Assembly: GCA_964631605.1 (NCBI GenBank)
Contig: CAZVYG010000016.1
Span: 1 to 64,000, forward strand
Length of the DNA stretch: 64,000 bases
Reading direction: 5' to 3'
Origin: JARKQH01 sp964631605
GTDB lineage: Bacteria > Verrucomicrobiota > Verrucomicrobiia > Limisphaerales > UBA8199
Shown here: positions 32,999-40,699 of the stretch, one piece after another
Position numbering within the stretch: the first letter of the stretch is position 1
Layout of the letters: every line of letters begins with the position of its first letter
Notes under the pieces: generated by a model
Told to the model about the DNA's origin: nothing
Databases searched by the model: none
What the model saw: the letters and a program-made list of their open reading frames with translations, nothing else
Made by a program: the position numbers and the translations under genes

Positions 32999-33187
32999 GT
33001 GAATGACAACTTGAACGCCCTCACCCCGAACAAAGTCGTGGACGCCCGCGGCATGGCCTGCCCCGGACCGCTTCTCGAAGCGAAGAAATCCATCGGCCGC
33101 GTCTCCCTCGGCCAGATCGTCGAACGTCCACTTTGCACGTGGCTCAGTTCACGCCCGGTCGGGGGCGGTGGCTGGCAGTTTGAATGA
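32999..33187 (+). pseudogene. Truncated TusA/SirA sulfur-carrier protein
   Basis: A frame starting with GTG gives 'KVVDARGMACPGPLLEAKKS', the CPxP active-site helix of TusA-like sulfur carriers, and continues to 'GQIVE' (about residue 43). After that the likeness to TusA stops and the frame ends in an unrelated 20-residue tail. About half of the normal 75-80 residues are missing. It abuts a CBM48 fragment in another frame, so a deletion probably joined two genes. Confidence 0.7.
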
Positions 33188-33431
33188 CCGGCAGGCAACG
33201 CAGCACCCCATGATCTTGAACGGCAAGGACACGTGGCCCCTGGAATTGGAACTGCCGCCGGGCACCTGCGCATACCGCGTCGTCCTGGACGGCGAGTGGG
33301 GCAACGATCCCGAAGCCGCGCGCCGCGTGCCCAATCCGTTCGGTGGTGGGAATGCGGTGCGCGCGGTTGAACGGGCAGACTCCGCGTTCTCGCCGCCAAG
33401 CAGCGCCTCCCCGGGAACGGCCGGCCCATGA
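33168..33431 (+). pseudogene. Fragment of a CBM48 (AMPK-like glycogen-binding) protein
   Basis: The frame from 33168 carries 'WPLELELPPGTCAYRVVLDG', 'EWGNDPEAARRVPNPFGGG' and 'NAVRAVE', the latter two-thirds of a CBM48/AMPK beta-type glycogen-binding domain. The domain's start is missing or altered; the frame opens upstream with 'VAGSLNDR', where 'VAGSFNxW' is expected. It could be a small protein by itself using GTG at 33168, but the join to the TusA remnant points to a broken gene. Its stop overlaps the next start. Confidence 0.65.
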
Positions 33432-34009
33432 ACCGCCCCACGCTCCACGCTCATTTGCAGCAGGTCGCTCGCCGCCCGGAGCCGCTGCGCGTGCTGGTGG
33501 TGCATGACGGCTTTCCGGCCCGCCGGCGGGTGGAACGACTGCTCCGGCGAATCCGAGGCCGCCTCGGTGCCAGGCTGCGGCTGGACTGCGATTTCCGGCG
33601 GCTGGATGAACTGGGCCAGCACAACGAGAGAGCGAATATGCCGCGTCTGGAGTGGGTGTTTCTGGCGGCAAGCTGTAGCGCGACGCTGCCGCTGGAAAAT
33701 CTCGCCGGCATCATGGCGCTGCTCCCCACGCTGAAGCCCAACCACGGCGCGCTGGCGTTTTTAAGCGGGACGGGCGTGCCGCGGCGGTTGGACAACATGC
33801 TGATCGAGCAGTTTCTGCACACCTGCACGCAGCGCGCGGGCGTGGCGTTTTTCAGCGGCGGCCTGCCGGGTTTGGGCTGCCCGGGCTGCGGCGCGCCGCG
33901 GCGTGAGAAACTGGGGAGATCCAAGGTGAAACGTTTCTGCGTGCTTCATGCTCCGAGGAAGCTCGAGACATCACCCTCCGAAAGATGCGTATGCAAGTTA
34001 TTGGACTGA
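33428..34009 (+). CDS. Hypothetical protein, possible receiver-like fold
   Basis: 193 residues beginning MNRPTLHAHLQQVARRPEPL. The pattern 'LRVLVVHDGFPARRRVERLL' then a hydrophobic strand 'LEWVFLAASCSATLPLENL' and 'GALAFLSGTGVPRR' looks like an alternating alpha/beta fold. From memory, similar uncharacterised proteins occur in Verrucomicrobia with the same 'vLVxyDxfxxg' opening, but no function is known. The C-terminus has Cys-rich 'GLGCPGCGAP'. The last 25 residues overlap the racemase remnant. It is coupled to the CBM48 fragment. Confidence 0.5.
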   Translation: MNRPTLHAHLQQVARRPEPLRVLVVHDGFPARRRVERLLRRIRGRLGARLRLDCDFRRLDELGQHNERANMPRLEWVFLAASCSATLPLENLAGIMALLPTLKPNHGALAFLSGTGVPRRLDNMLIEQFLHTCTQRAGVAFFSGGLPGLGCPGCGAPRREKLGRSKVKRFCVLHAPRKLETSPSERCVCKLLD

Positions 34010-34223
34010 TTGGCGGAATGAGTTGGGAATCCACGGTGGCATACTGCCGTGTGATGAACGAATCCGTGAAGGCGCGACTGGGCGGGCTTCATTCCGCACG
34101 GAGCTGGGACTGCTCATTGTTGCCGGGGATTGTCGCGCGCCGCTCTTCGACACCACCCGCGCACATGCACTGGCGGCTGTGGAAAACGCGTTGAAGTCGC
34201 CAATTCGGAGTCAACGGCCATGA
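33985..34223 (+). pseudogene. Aspartate/glutamate racemase remnant with internal deletion
   Basis: The frame from 33985 gives 'QVIGLIGGMSWESTVAYCRV' and 'RLGGLHSA', the first 40 residues of an aspartate racemase (RacX/YgeA-like). At about 34098 the likeness jumps, in another frame, to 'TELGLLI' and 'PLFDTTRAHALAAVENALK', the C-terminus of the same family. About 150 codons of the middle and one frame are lost. Both catalytic Cys are missing or unlinked, so the enzyme is dead. Confidence 0.8.
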
Positions 34224-34459
34224 ATGCGCGAAAAGCATCATCGTTTGACCAGACCCTGGCCCGGGTTTGCACGCACTGCCCGGTCTGCCGCCGCGCCCGG
34301 CAACGGCAATGCGGACTCGCATTTTGGTTGGTGCAGCAAGTCGAAGCGAAGCTGTGCCCGTTCTGCCGCGCCTATGAACGGGTTTATGGCCGCAAAGCTC
34401 ACGGGGCGGGGGCAAGCCGCGAAGCGCCCGGCGTGGTCGGAACGCCACCCACACCATGA
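34220..34459 (+). CDS. Small Cys-rich protein
   Basis: 79 residues. It has 'VCTHCPVCRRARQRQCGLAF' and, 20 residues on, 'KLCPFCRAYERVYGRKAH', giving six Cys in likely metal-binding (zinc-ribbon-like) pairs. The start ATG overlaps the racemase remnant stop (ATGA) and its stop overlaps the next start in the same way. A second, 5'-shortened copy follows the P-type ATPase at 37399-37533. I do not recognise a named family. Confidence 0.65.
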   Translation: MNARKASSFDQTLARVCTHCPVCRRARQRQCGLAFWLVQQVEAKLCPFCRAYERVYGRKAHGAGASREAPGVVGTPPTP

Positions 34460-34620
34460 AACCGCATTCCAGAGCCTTTGCGGCCGTGCGACGCGGGATT
34501 GGATGCGCGTTGGGAGGGCTGCTGCTTTGGCTGGCAGGCGCAGTCCTGGCGCTGTGGTGGCTACGCGCGGGAGCCCAAGGCACAAACCCAGCGAAGCCGG
34601 CGCATCCTTCCAACCCTTGA
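34456..34620 (+). CDS. Small single-pass membrane protein
   Basis: 54 residues. A basic start (MKPHSRAFAAVRRG) is followed by one hydrophobic helix, 'CALGGLLLWLAGAVLALWWL', and a short polar tail. The ATGA overlap with the Cys-rich gene supports translation. No function is apparent. Confidence 0.5.
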   Translation: MKPHSRAFAAVRRGIGCALGGLLLWLAGAVLALWWLRAGAQGTNPAKPAHPSNP

Positions 34621-34627
34621 CGCACCG

Positions 34628-34894
34628 ATGACTTCCCCAAACCCCATCATCGAAATCGCCGACCGTTTGGTTGCCGGGCGCGTTGTGCCATCCAGGATGC
34701 CGGGGTTGCTGCCGTTTTGCGCGAACGACTGCTCCGCCAGTCAACGACTTCTGGCCCCGCTGACGGCACTGATTCCAACAACGTTGAATTCGTCACGGGC
34801 GGCTTGGTTGCCTCGCCGTATCCGCATCAAGCCGGCACTCACAGCAAAGAAAGGAAATGAGTCATGGGACAATACAGCCTCTCAACCCTGGTGA
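34628..34894 (+). pseudogene. Unrecognised ORF, probably a frameshifted remnant
   Basis: The frame from 34628 begins 'MTSPNPIIEIADRLVAGRVV', which looks protein-like, but its rest is not. From about 34690 another frame reads 'AIQDAGVAAVLRERLLRQ' and 'NVEFVTGGLVASPYPHQAG' and stops at 34860, just before the DUF302 start. The two halves together look like one small gene broken by a frameshift. I cannot name its family. Confidence 0.3.
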
Positions 34895-35358
34895 AGTTGC
34901 CCTTCGACCGCGCCCTTCGTGAAACCCACCGTGCATTGACGGAGGAAGAGTTCGTCGTCATCACCGAGATTGATCTGCAAGCGGAGTTGGCGAAACAATT
35001 GGGCCACCGGATTCGTCCTTACCGCATTCTGGGAGTGTGGGTGCCCTCGTGGGAGTACCAGGCACTGCAACAGGAACCCGACATCGCCCTGGTCATGCCC
35101 AGCCACGTGTGTCTGTGGGACAACGGGGATGGCACTTGCACGCTGGCGACCGCCGATCTCAAACACCTGTGTCACACTGAGGATAATTCGCTGTTGGCCG
35201 AATCGGCCCGCGCGGTCAATGCCCGGTTGCGGGCCGTGGCAGCTTCGGTGCAGTTCACCGGGATGGTGGAAACATTCCGCCCGTCTCAGGACGCTGACCT
35301 TCCTGAAACGGACTCCGCCGCGAGGAGCCAAACCCGGCGCAACGATGCCGGGCGTTGA
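34864..35358 (+). CDS. DUF302-domain protein
   Basis: 164 residues. The DUF302 fold covers about 1-130: 'PFDRALRETHRALTEEEFVV', then 'YRILGVWVPSWEYQALQQEP' and 'VMPSHVCLWDNGDGTCTLAT'. DUF302 proteins are small, often found beside metal or sulfur redox genes, and their role is not known. It is 15 bases before the P1B-type ATPase, so they are probably expressed together. Confidence 0.82.
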   Translation: MGQYSLSTLVKLPFDRALRETHRALTEEEFVVITEIDLQAELAKQLGHRIRPYRILGVWVPSWEYQALQQEPDIALVMPSHVCLWDNGDGTCTLATADLKHLCHTEDNSLLAESARAVNARLRAVAASVQFTGMVETFRPSQDADLPETDSAARSQTRRNDAGR

Positions 35359-35373
35359 GCGATTTCCGGTTTC

Positions 35374-37398
35374 ATGAAAGCCCCGTCCTATACCGAGCTT
35401 CTGCCGGAGCACACGCAGGACGGCGCCTGTGCTTGCGGCGAGCCCCATTCGCATGCTCGGATGAAATTGACCCAAACCGCCATTGGCCTGGCGCTCATCC
35501 TCAATTCGTTTCTGTATGGTTGGTGCTTTCGTCGGGGCGACGCGATCGCGGGCCTTAGCGCCGCGATCGGAGCCGCCCTGCTGGGCTTTCCCATTGTTTG
35601 GGTCGCGTTGAAGGAGCTGCGCGCCGGTTCCTTCAATACCAATGTGCTGGTCGCCATTGCGGTGCTCGCCTTGTTTGCCTCCGGGCATTACCAGGAAGCC
35701 GGCATCGTCTCGTTCTTCATGCTGCTGGGCCAGATTATCGAAACCCGTACGGCCGAAGGCGCGCTGACTTCCATTCATTCGCTCATCAAGCTCACGCCCA
35801 CCAAGGCCCGGCGACTCCACGGCGCGCAGGAGGAAGAAGTCCCTGTTCATGACCTTGCGCCGGGCGATCTCATCCGGGTGCGTCCGGGGGACAACGTGGC
35901 GGCAGACGGAACCATCGTCAGCGGGCAGGGTTCGTTGAATGAAGCCACCATCACCGGCGAATCCTTGCCGGTGGACAAAAAGCCGGGGGACGAGGTCTTC
36001 GCCGGCACCGTAAACTTGACGGGCCTGTTGGACATTCGCGTCACCCATGCCGGGCGGGACACAACCCTGGGCCGGGTGCGCGACCTGATCCTGGCCGCGG
36101 AAAAGACCAAGTTGCCGATCGTGCGCATCATGGACCAATACATGGGGTTTTATACCCCGCTGGTGCTGGTGATCGGGTGCCTGGTCTGGGCATTCACCCG
36201 CGACTTGAGCCGGGTGGTCTCCGTCTTCATCGTTTCCTGCCCCTGCGCGTTTGTGCTGGCTTCTCCCACCGCCATGGTCGCCGCCTTGTCCGCCGCCGCC
36301 CGTCTGGGGGTCCTCATCAAACATGTTGCCAACCTCGAGTTGGCCGCCAAAGTCAATGCATTTGTGTTTGATAAGACCGGCACTCTCACCACGGGACGAT
36401 TGGCCGTCAGCCGCCTCGCCCCGTCAGGCGAGACGCCGCCGGCGGAACTCTTGCGCGTGGCGGCCTCCGCCGAGCAATTCAGCAACCATCCCGCCGCGAA
36501 GGCGCTGGCCCAACTGGCGGCCGAGGCCGGGGTTCCCCTGCTGCAACCCGCCGACTTTTCAGAAAGCGCCGGGCGCGGCGTCAAAGCCCGGTTGAACGGG
36601 GATACGGTTGTCATCGGCCGCGCCCAATGGCTGCGCGACAACGGGGTGAAGGGGGACTTCGCGGCTTCGGTGGACTTGAAGGAGACGCAGGGCTGGAGCC
36701 TGATCTTTGTCGCGCGCAACCAGCGGTGCCTCGGATGGGTCGGACTTCAGGATCAAACCCGCGGCGAAGCGAAGGATTCGCTGGTCGCCTTGAAACAGGC
36801 GGGCGTGCGCCGGATTGCCCTGGTCAGCGGCGACCGTCAACCGGTGGCGGAACGGGTCGGCCGCGACCTCGGCTGCGAACAAGTCGTGGGCGATTGCCTG
36901 CCGCAGGACAAGGTCGAGTTCGTCCGGCGGATTCGCTCCCAGGGCTACCGGGTCGCCGTCGTGGGGGACGGAGTCAATGACGCGCCGGCCCTGGCGGCGG
37001 GCGACCTCGGCATTGCCATGGGGGCGGCAGGTAGCGAGGTGGCGATCCACAGTGCGACCATCGCGCTCATGAGCAATGACCTGCGCCGACTGCCGTTCCT
37101 GGTTGAACTCTCGCGCGAAACGCGCCGCGTCATCAATCAAAACTTTGCGGTCGGCCTCGGCTTTGTCGTCGGCGGCATGGCGCTGGGAACTCTCAAGCTC
37201 ATCAATCCTATTATGGCCGCCCTGTTTCACGTCTCCGGCTCTTTGCTGGTCGTGTTCAACAGCTTCCGGTTGATGCGGCAGGGTGAGGCGCTGGAACCTC
37301 ACGACGGCGCGCTCGCCACAAATCCGTCGGCGCCGCAAGTTCCCGGCGCGGTCTCGAGCCAAGCGCGGGAATGCCGCACTGCGACAACACCCTCCTAA
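35374..37398 (+). CDS. P1B-type heavy-metal-transporting ATPase
   Basis: 674 residues. The P-type motifs are complete: 'TITGES' near residue 192, the metal-site 'SCPCAFVLASPTA' near 287, 'FDKTGTLTTG' near 332, 'SNHPAAK' near 369, and 'VVGDGVNDAPALAAGD' near 531. There is no N-terminal HMA domain, only a short His/Cys segment ('CACGEPHSHARM'). The last helices have 'HVSGSLLVVFNSFRLM', closer to Zn/Cd/Co-type pumps than to the 'MxxSS' of copper pumps. It exports a soft or divalent metal from the cytoplasm. Metal choice is uncertain. Confidence 0.93.
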   Translation: MKAPSYTELLPEHTQDGACACGEPHSHARMKLTQTAIGLALILNSFLYGWCFRRGDAIAGLSAAIGAALLGFPIVWVALKELRAGSFNTNVLVAIAVLALFASGHYQEAGIVSFFMLLGQIIETRTAEGALTSIHSLIKLTPTKARRLHGAQEEEVPVHDLAPGDLIRVRPGDNVAADGTIVSGQGSLNEATITGESLPVDKKPGDEVFAGTVNLTGLLDIRVTHAGRDTTLGRVRDLILAAEKTKLPIVRIMDQYMGFYTPLVLVIGCLVWAFTRDLSRVVSVFIVSCPCAFVLASPTAMVAALSAAARLGVLIKHVANLELAAKVNAFVFDKTGTLTTGRLAVSRLAPSGETPPAELLRVAASAEQFSNHPAAKALAQLAAEAGVPLLQPADFSESAGRGVKARLNGDTVVIGRAQWLRDNGVKGDFAASVDLKETQGWSLIFVARNQRCLGWVGLQDQTRGEAKDSLVALKQAGVRRIALVSGDRQPVAERVGRDLGCEQVVGDCLPQDKVEFVRRIRSQGYRVAVVGDGVNDAPALAAGDLGIAMGAAGSEVAIHSATIALMSNDLRRLPFLVELSRETRRVINQNFAVGLGFVVGGMALGTLKLINPIMAALFHVSGSLLVVFNSFRLMRQGEALEPHDGALATNPSAPQVPGAVSSQARECRTATTPS

Positions 37399-37533
37399 CC
37401 CTGCTGGCTTCAGCCATCTCCCCGAGCCTTCCGGCTGGTGACGCGGGTGGAAGCCAAACTTTGCCCCTTTTGCCGCGCCTACGAGCGGGTTCATGGGCGG
37501 AAGGCCCATGCGAAACAACAGGGCTGGTCATGA
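37399..37533 (+). pseudogene. 5'-truncated copy of the small Cys-rich protein
   Basis: Directly after the ATPase stop an open frame reads 'RVEAKLCPFCRAYERVHGRK', nearly identical to 'QVEAKLCPFCRAYERVYGRK' of the protein at 34220-34459. The upstream part with the first Cys set is missing. A GTG at 37438 could start a 31-residue peptide. It is best seen as the end of a partial duplication. Confidence 0.7.
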
Positions 37534-37559
37534 GGCGCGGGGAGGCGTAGAGTGGGGCC

Positions 37560-38936
37560 ATGGCCAAACGTTGCATTTTGCTGCCGGCTGCGGCGGTGTT
37601 CTTCGTCTTCAGCGCCGCTGCCGCCGAGTCTTCAGGCGCAACCCTGCAACTGGCGACGTTCGACGTGGATGCCACTCCGCCGGTGGGCTCCATGATGGCT
37701 TATGACGTGGCGACCAACCGGTGGGATCTTGGACTTCGAGCAAAAGGGGTGGTGTTGCTGGGCGCGGGCGAGCCAATCGTGCTCTGCGCGGTGGACTGGA
37801 TCGGGATAGCCAACGAAGGACACGATGCTTTCCGGGCCGCGTTGGCGCGCGCCGCCGCCACTTCGCCTCACCGGGTGGCCGTGCACACCGTGCACCAGCA
37901 TGACGCGCCGAACTGCGATTTCTCCGCCGAACGGATTCTTCTGGAGAGCGGCCGCGAGGCGAAAGAGTTCGACGGGCGCTTTCAACGGCAGGTGATCGCC
38001 GACCTCGAGAGCGCCGTCCGTGCCGCAGTCGAGCGCGCCCAACCGGTGAGCCACCTGGGCTTGGGCGAAGCACGGGTCGAGCAGGTCGCCTCGAACCGCC
38101 GCATTCCCGGACCGGACGGCAAAGTGCGGGCCACGCGCTACACCGCGACGCGCGACCCAAACCTGCGCGCCGAGCCCGAGGGACTGATTGATCCGATGGT
38201 TTCGCTGGTGAGTTTTTGGAATGGCGAGCGGCCGCTCGCGGTGCTCAGTTATTATGCCTGCCACCCGCAGAGTTACTACCGGACGGGCATCGCGAATCCC
38301 GATTTTCCAGGTCTGGCGCGGTTCTTCCGCCAGCTCGCCGTGCCGGCGGCCCTGCACGTCCATTTCAACGGTGCGGGCGGAAACATCGGGGCGGGTAAAT
38401 ACAATGACGGTTCGATGGAAAACCGGCTGGTCCTGGCCGAGCGCCTGGCCGACGGCATGCGTCGCGCCTGGGAGGCAACCCAGCGTCAACCCCTTGCCGC
38501 CGCCGACGTGACATGGGCGGTCGAATCCGTGGCGCTTCCGCCCACGCGGCATTTGGACCTCGAAAAAATGGAAACGCAGCTCCGCACCGGCGACCCGCCT
38601 TTCACAGGGGGAGGCAACGCCAGCCGCCTGGCCTGGCTGCGCCGTTGCCGCAACGGGCATAAAGTGGATGTCTGTTGCCTGGCCCTTGGCCGGGCGCGAA
38701 TTCTCCACTTCCCCGGCGAACTGTTCGTCGAGTACCAACTCGCTGCCAAGGCCGCGCGGCCGGACCTCTTTGTCGCCGTCGCCGCCTATGGCGATTACGC
38801 GCCGTGGTATATCGGAACCGCCGTCGCTTACGAACAAGGCGGTTACGAAACCAGTCCCACCGCCTCGAATGTAGCCCCCGAAGTCGAAGGAATCCTCCAG
38901 GCCGCCACCCGAAAGCTGCTGGGAGCCAAGCCCTGA
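37560..38936 (+). CDS. Exported neutral/alkaline ceramidase-like protein
   Basis: 458 residues with a signal peptide (MAKRCILLPAAAVFFVFSAA). The N-terminal domain of neutral/alkaline non-lysosomal ceramidase-like proteins is recognisable: 'DVDATPPVGSMMAYD', 'RVAVHTVHQHDAPNCDF' (metal His) and 'LSYYACHPQSY'. 'HVHFNGAGGNIGAGKYNDG' is also family-typical. It shows only the N-terminal catalytic-type domain and lacks the C-terminal beta domain. In Verrucomicrobia and Planctomycetes such proteins are frequent and their natural substrate is unknown. Confidence 0.85.
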   Translation: MAKRCILLPAAAVFFVFSAAAAESSGATLQLATFDVDATPPVGSMMAYDVATNRWDLGLRAKGVVLLGAGEPIVLCAVDWIGIANEGHDAFRAALARAAATSPHRVAVHTVHQHDAPNCDFSAERILLESGREAKEFDGRFQRQVIADLESAVRAAVERAQPVSHLGLGEARVEQVASNRRIPGPDGKVRATRYTATRDPNLRAEPEGLIDPMVSLVSFWNGERPLAVLSYYACHPQSYYRTGIANPDFPGLARFFRQLAVPAALHVHFNGAGGNIGAGKYNDGSMENRLVLAERLADGMRRAWEATQRQPLAAADVTWAVESVALPPTRHLDLEKMETQLRTGDPPFTGGGNASRLAWLRRCRNGHKVDVCCLALGRARILHFPGELFVEYQLAAKAARPDLFVAVAAYGDYAPWYIGTAVAYEQGGYETSPTASNVAPEVEGILQAATRKLLGAKP

Positions 38937-39107
38937 TTCCACTCGCATTCACCGGCCGAAACAGCGTGCCATCAAGGGTTTAAGGCAGGCCCTGGCCGGC
39001 GAGGCTTGGCGGTCACTTGCCAGCCCGGAGGTTTGGGACAATAGTAAGTAAAGAAGCACTGAACTCGGGTTATGCCCGTTGCGTCGTGTGCGAATAGCCG
39101 GGCGGGG

Positions 39108-39168
39108 CTGACACCACAAAAAAAGTCCACGCAAACGCGTGGGTGTCAGTCTCGTTTCAGGCAACGAG
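39108..39168 (+). promoter_or_regulatory. Structured leader upstream of the Hcp-like genes
   Basis: Two hairpins lie 50-110 bases before the ATG at 39218. The first pairs CTGACAC (39108-39114) with GTGTCAG (39143-39149) and encloses a perfect inner stem CCACGC-AAAC-GCGTGG (39127-39142). The second is CTCGTT-TCAGGC-AACGAG (39151-39168). On the minus strand the inner stem is followed by eight T, so a minus-strand terminator is another reading. Confidence 0.4.
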
Positions 39169-39217
39169 CGAAAGACCGGAGCGAGGTCAAAAACAGAACT
39201 TTCCACAGAACACAGTT

Positions 39218-39784
39218 ATGAAAGCAACGAACAAGGTTTCAGTCGGGTTGCTGGCGTTGACCTTGTGGGCCTGGCCAGCACACCCCAGTTATGGCGCCTT
39301 CGACGGATTCCTCAAAATTGACGCCATCCCCGGCGAATCCACCGACTCCGCCCATCCGAACGAGATTGTGGTGCTGGGCTGGTCCTGGGGAATGACCCAA
39401 TCGGGTTCGGCACTGCCGGGTCCCGGGGTGACGAACCACGCCACGTTCAACGACCTGATCGTCACCAAGCTTGCTGACAAAGCCTCGCCAAAACTGATGT
39501 TGGCGTGCGCCAGCGCGACCATCCTTCCGCAGATCGAACTGGTGCTCCGCTATCCGGGCGGGACCAACCAGGTTGAATTCCTCAAAATCAAGCTCGAGGA
39601 CGTGGTCGTTTCCAGAATCACCAGCGCCGCCTCCTCTACGGGCTCAAGTCCACTCCCGATGGAGGAAGTGTCCTTCAACTACCGCAAGATCGAGATGATT
39701 TATCAGGCGGTGGACCAAAACGGGGCGCCTCTCGGCCCGCCGGTCAGTGGCGTGTGGGACCAGGCAGCGAGCCAGCCGGATTAG
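39218..39784 (+). CDS. Hcp-like protein with N-terminal signal peptide
   Basis: 188 residues. After a Sec-type signal peptide (MKATNKVSVGLLALTLWAWP, cleaved near SYGA) the sequence is a full Hcp (type VI secretion tube) domain: 'FDGFLKIDAIPGESTDSAHP', 'VVLGWSWGMTQSG', 'KLADKASPKLMLACASA', 'VEFLKIKLEDVVVSRI' and 'VSFNYRKIEMIYQAVDQNG'. Hcp is normally cytoplasmic and has no signal peptide. No other T6SS gene is in the window. The protein therefore probably acts outside the inner membrane by itself, perhaps as a ring or sheet. A second, more distant copy follows after 68 bases. Confidence 0.85.
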   Translation: MKATNKVSVGLLALTLWAWPAHPSYGAFDGFLKIDAIPGESTDSAHPNEIVVLGWSWGMTQSGSALPGPGVTNHATFNDLIVTKLADKASPKLMLACASATILPQIELVLRYPGGTNQVEFLKIKLEDVVVSRITSAASSTGSSPLPMEEVSFNYRKIEMIYQAVDQNGAPLGPPVSGVWDQAASQPD

Positions 39785-39852
39785 TCGAAAGCGAGGGCCT
39801 GGGGGTCACGCTATGACCCGGGCTCTCGCCAACCTCACCTTACGAAGAGCCT

Positions 39853-40632
39853 ATGAACATGGCCCGATTTCAGCCGCTCCTGCTGGCGCTGCTGGCGGGA
39901 ACCCTGGCGGCGTTCCCCGCGTGCGGAGGGACGGAAGCGTATCTCCAGGTTGAGGGTGTCTCCGGCGAAGGTGGCACGCCCGGACACGAAGGTTGGATCG
40001 AGGTGCTGCAAGTCACCAATGCCCTCGCCCGAGTGCCGGGCTCCGAGACGCCCGGGATGGCGACGGCCGGCGCCTTTGGCGTTTTGAAACAGGTGGATAA
40101 GGCCTCCCCGTTGCTCATGCTGGCATGCGCGGCGGGAACGGTCATTCCCAGTGCCCGGCTGGAGCTGGTGACCACCAACGGGAACACAATCAGGTTTTTC
40201 CAGCTCGAGTTGAGCAATGTCGTCGTCCGAGCCGTCCACAATGTGGGCGCCGCGCATGGCCCAGAGGTCCGGCCGCTGGAGCAATGCGACTTCAGCTTCC
40301 AGCAAATCCGGTGGCGCTACACGGAATTGCGCCCGCGCAGCCGGTTGCCGCTGGGTTACCACGACAGTTGGTGGAATTGGCTCAGCGAAACGGGGGATAG
40401 TTCGAGCCTCCCCGCCCGGTTTGAGGTTACGGGCATCCACCAGGGGCCGAAGCACGTCGTCCTGAGCTGGCGGGCGGAGGCGGGCAAAACCTACGCGGTT
40501 TACTCCAGCTCTCACGTGGAGGGGCCATTCAGCCTGCTGGGCCGGGTGAGCGCCGCCGGCGACACCGTGGTCAACTATCCTGTTCCGCTCCTGGCCCCGG
40601 CGTTGTTTTTTGCGGTCGAACAGCAGCCCTGA
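39853..40632 (+). CDS. Second exported Hcp-like protein with C-terminal beta domain
   Basis: 259 residues. A signal peptide (MNMARFQPLLLALLAGTLAA) precedes a divergent Hcp domain (about 28-165): 'AYLQVEGVSGEGGTPGHEGW', 'LKQVDKASPLLMLACAAGT', 'RFFQLELSNVVVRAVHNVG' and 'CDFSFQQIRWRYTEL'. The last 80 residues form an extra beta domain ('GKTYAVYSSSHVEGPF') ending 'ALFFAVEQQP', like the C-terminal domains of other exported proteins here. It is in the same transcript direction as the first copy, so the two may assemble together. Confidence 0.78.
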   Translation: MNMARFQPLLLALLAGTLAAFPACGGTEAYLQVEGVSGEGGTPGHEGWIEVLQVTNALARVPGSETPGMATAGAFGVLKQVDKASPLLMLACAAGTVIPSARLELVTTNGNTIRFFQLELSNVVVRAVHNVGAAHGPEVRPLEQCDFSFQQIRWRYTELRPRSRLPLGYHDSWWNWLSETGDSSSLPARFEVTGIHQGPKHVVLSWRAEAGKTYAVYSSSHVEGPFSLLGRVSAAGDTVVNYPVPLLAPALFFAVEQQP

Positions 40633-40699
40633 GGGTGGAGGGACGCGAGGTTTGCATTTCCCGGATTCTCTGATTCAATAGGCGGCAGAGAATCGGCGG

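Noticed and set aside
32999..34894. Interpretation of the clipped genes as an integron cassette array or mobile element
   Set aside because: No integrase, attC-like repeats, terminal inverted repeats or transposase were seen; deletions or assembly errors explain the pattern more simply.
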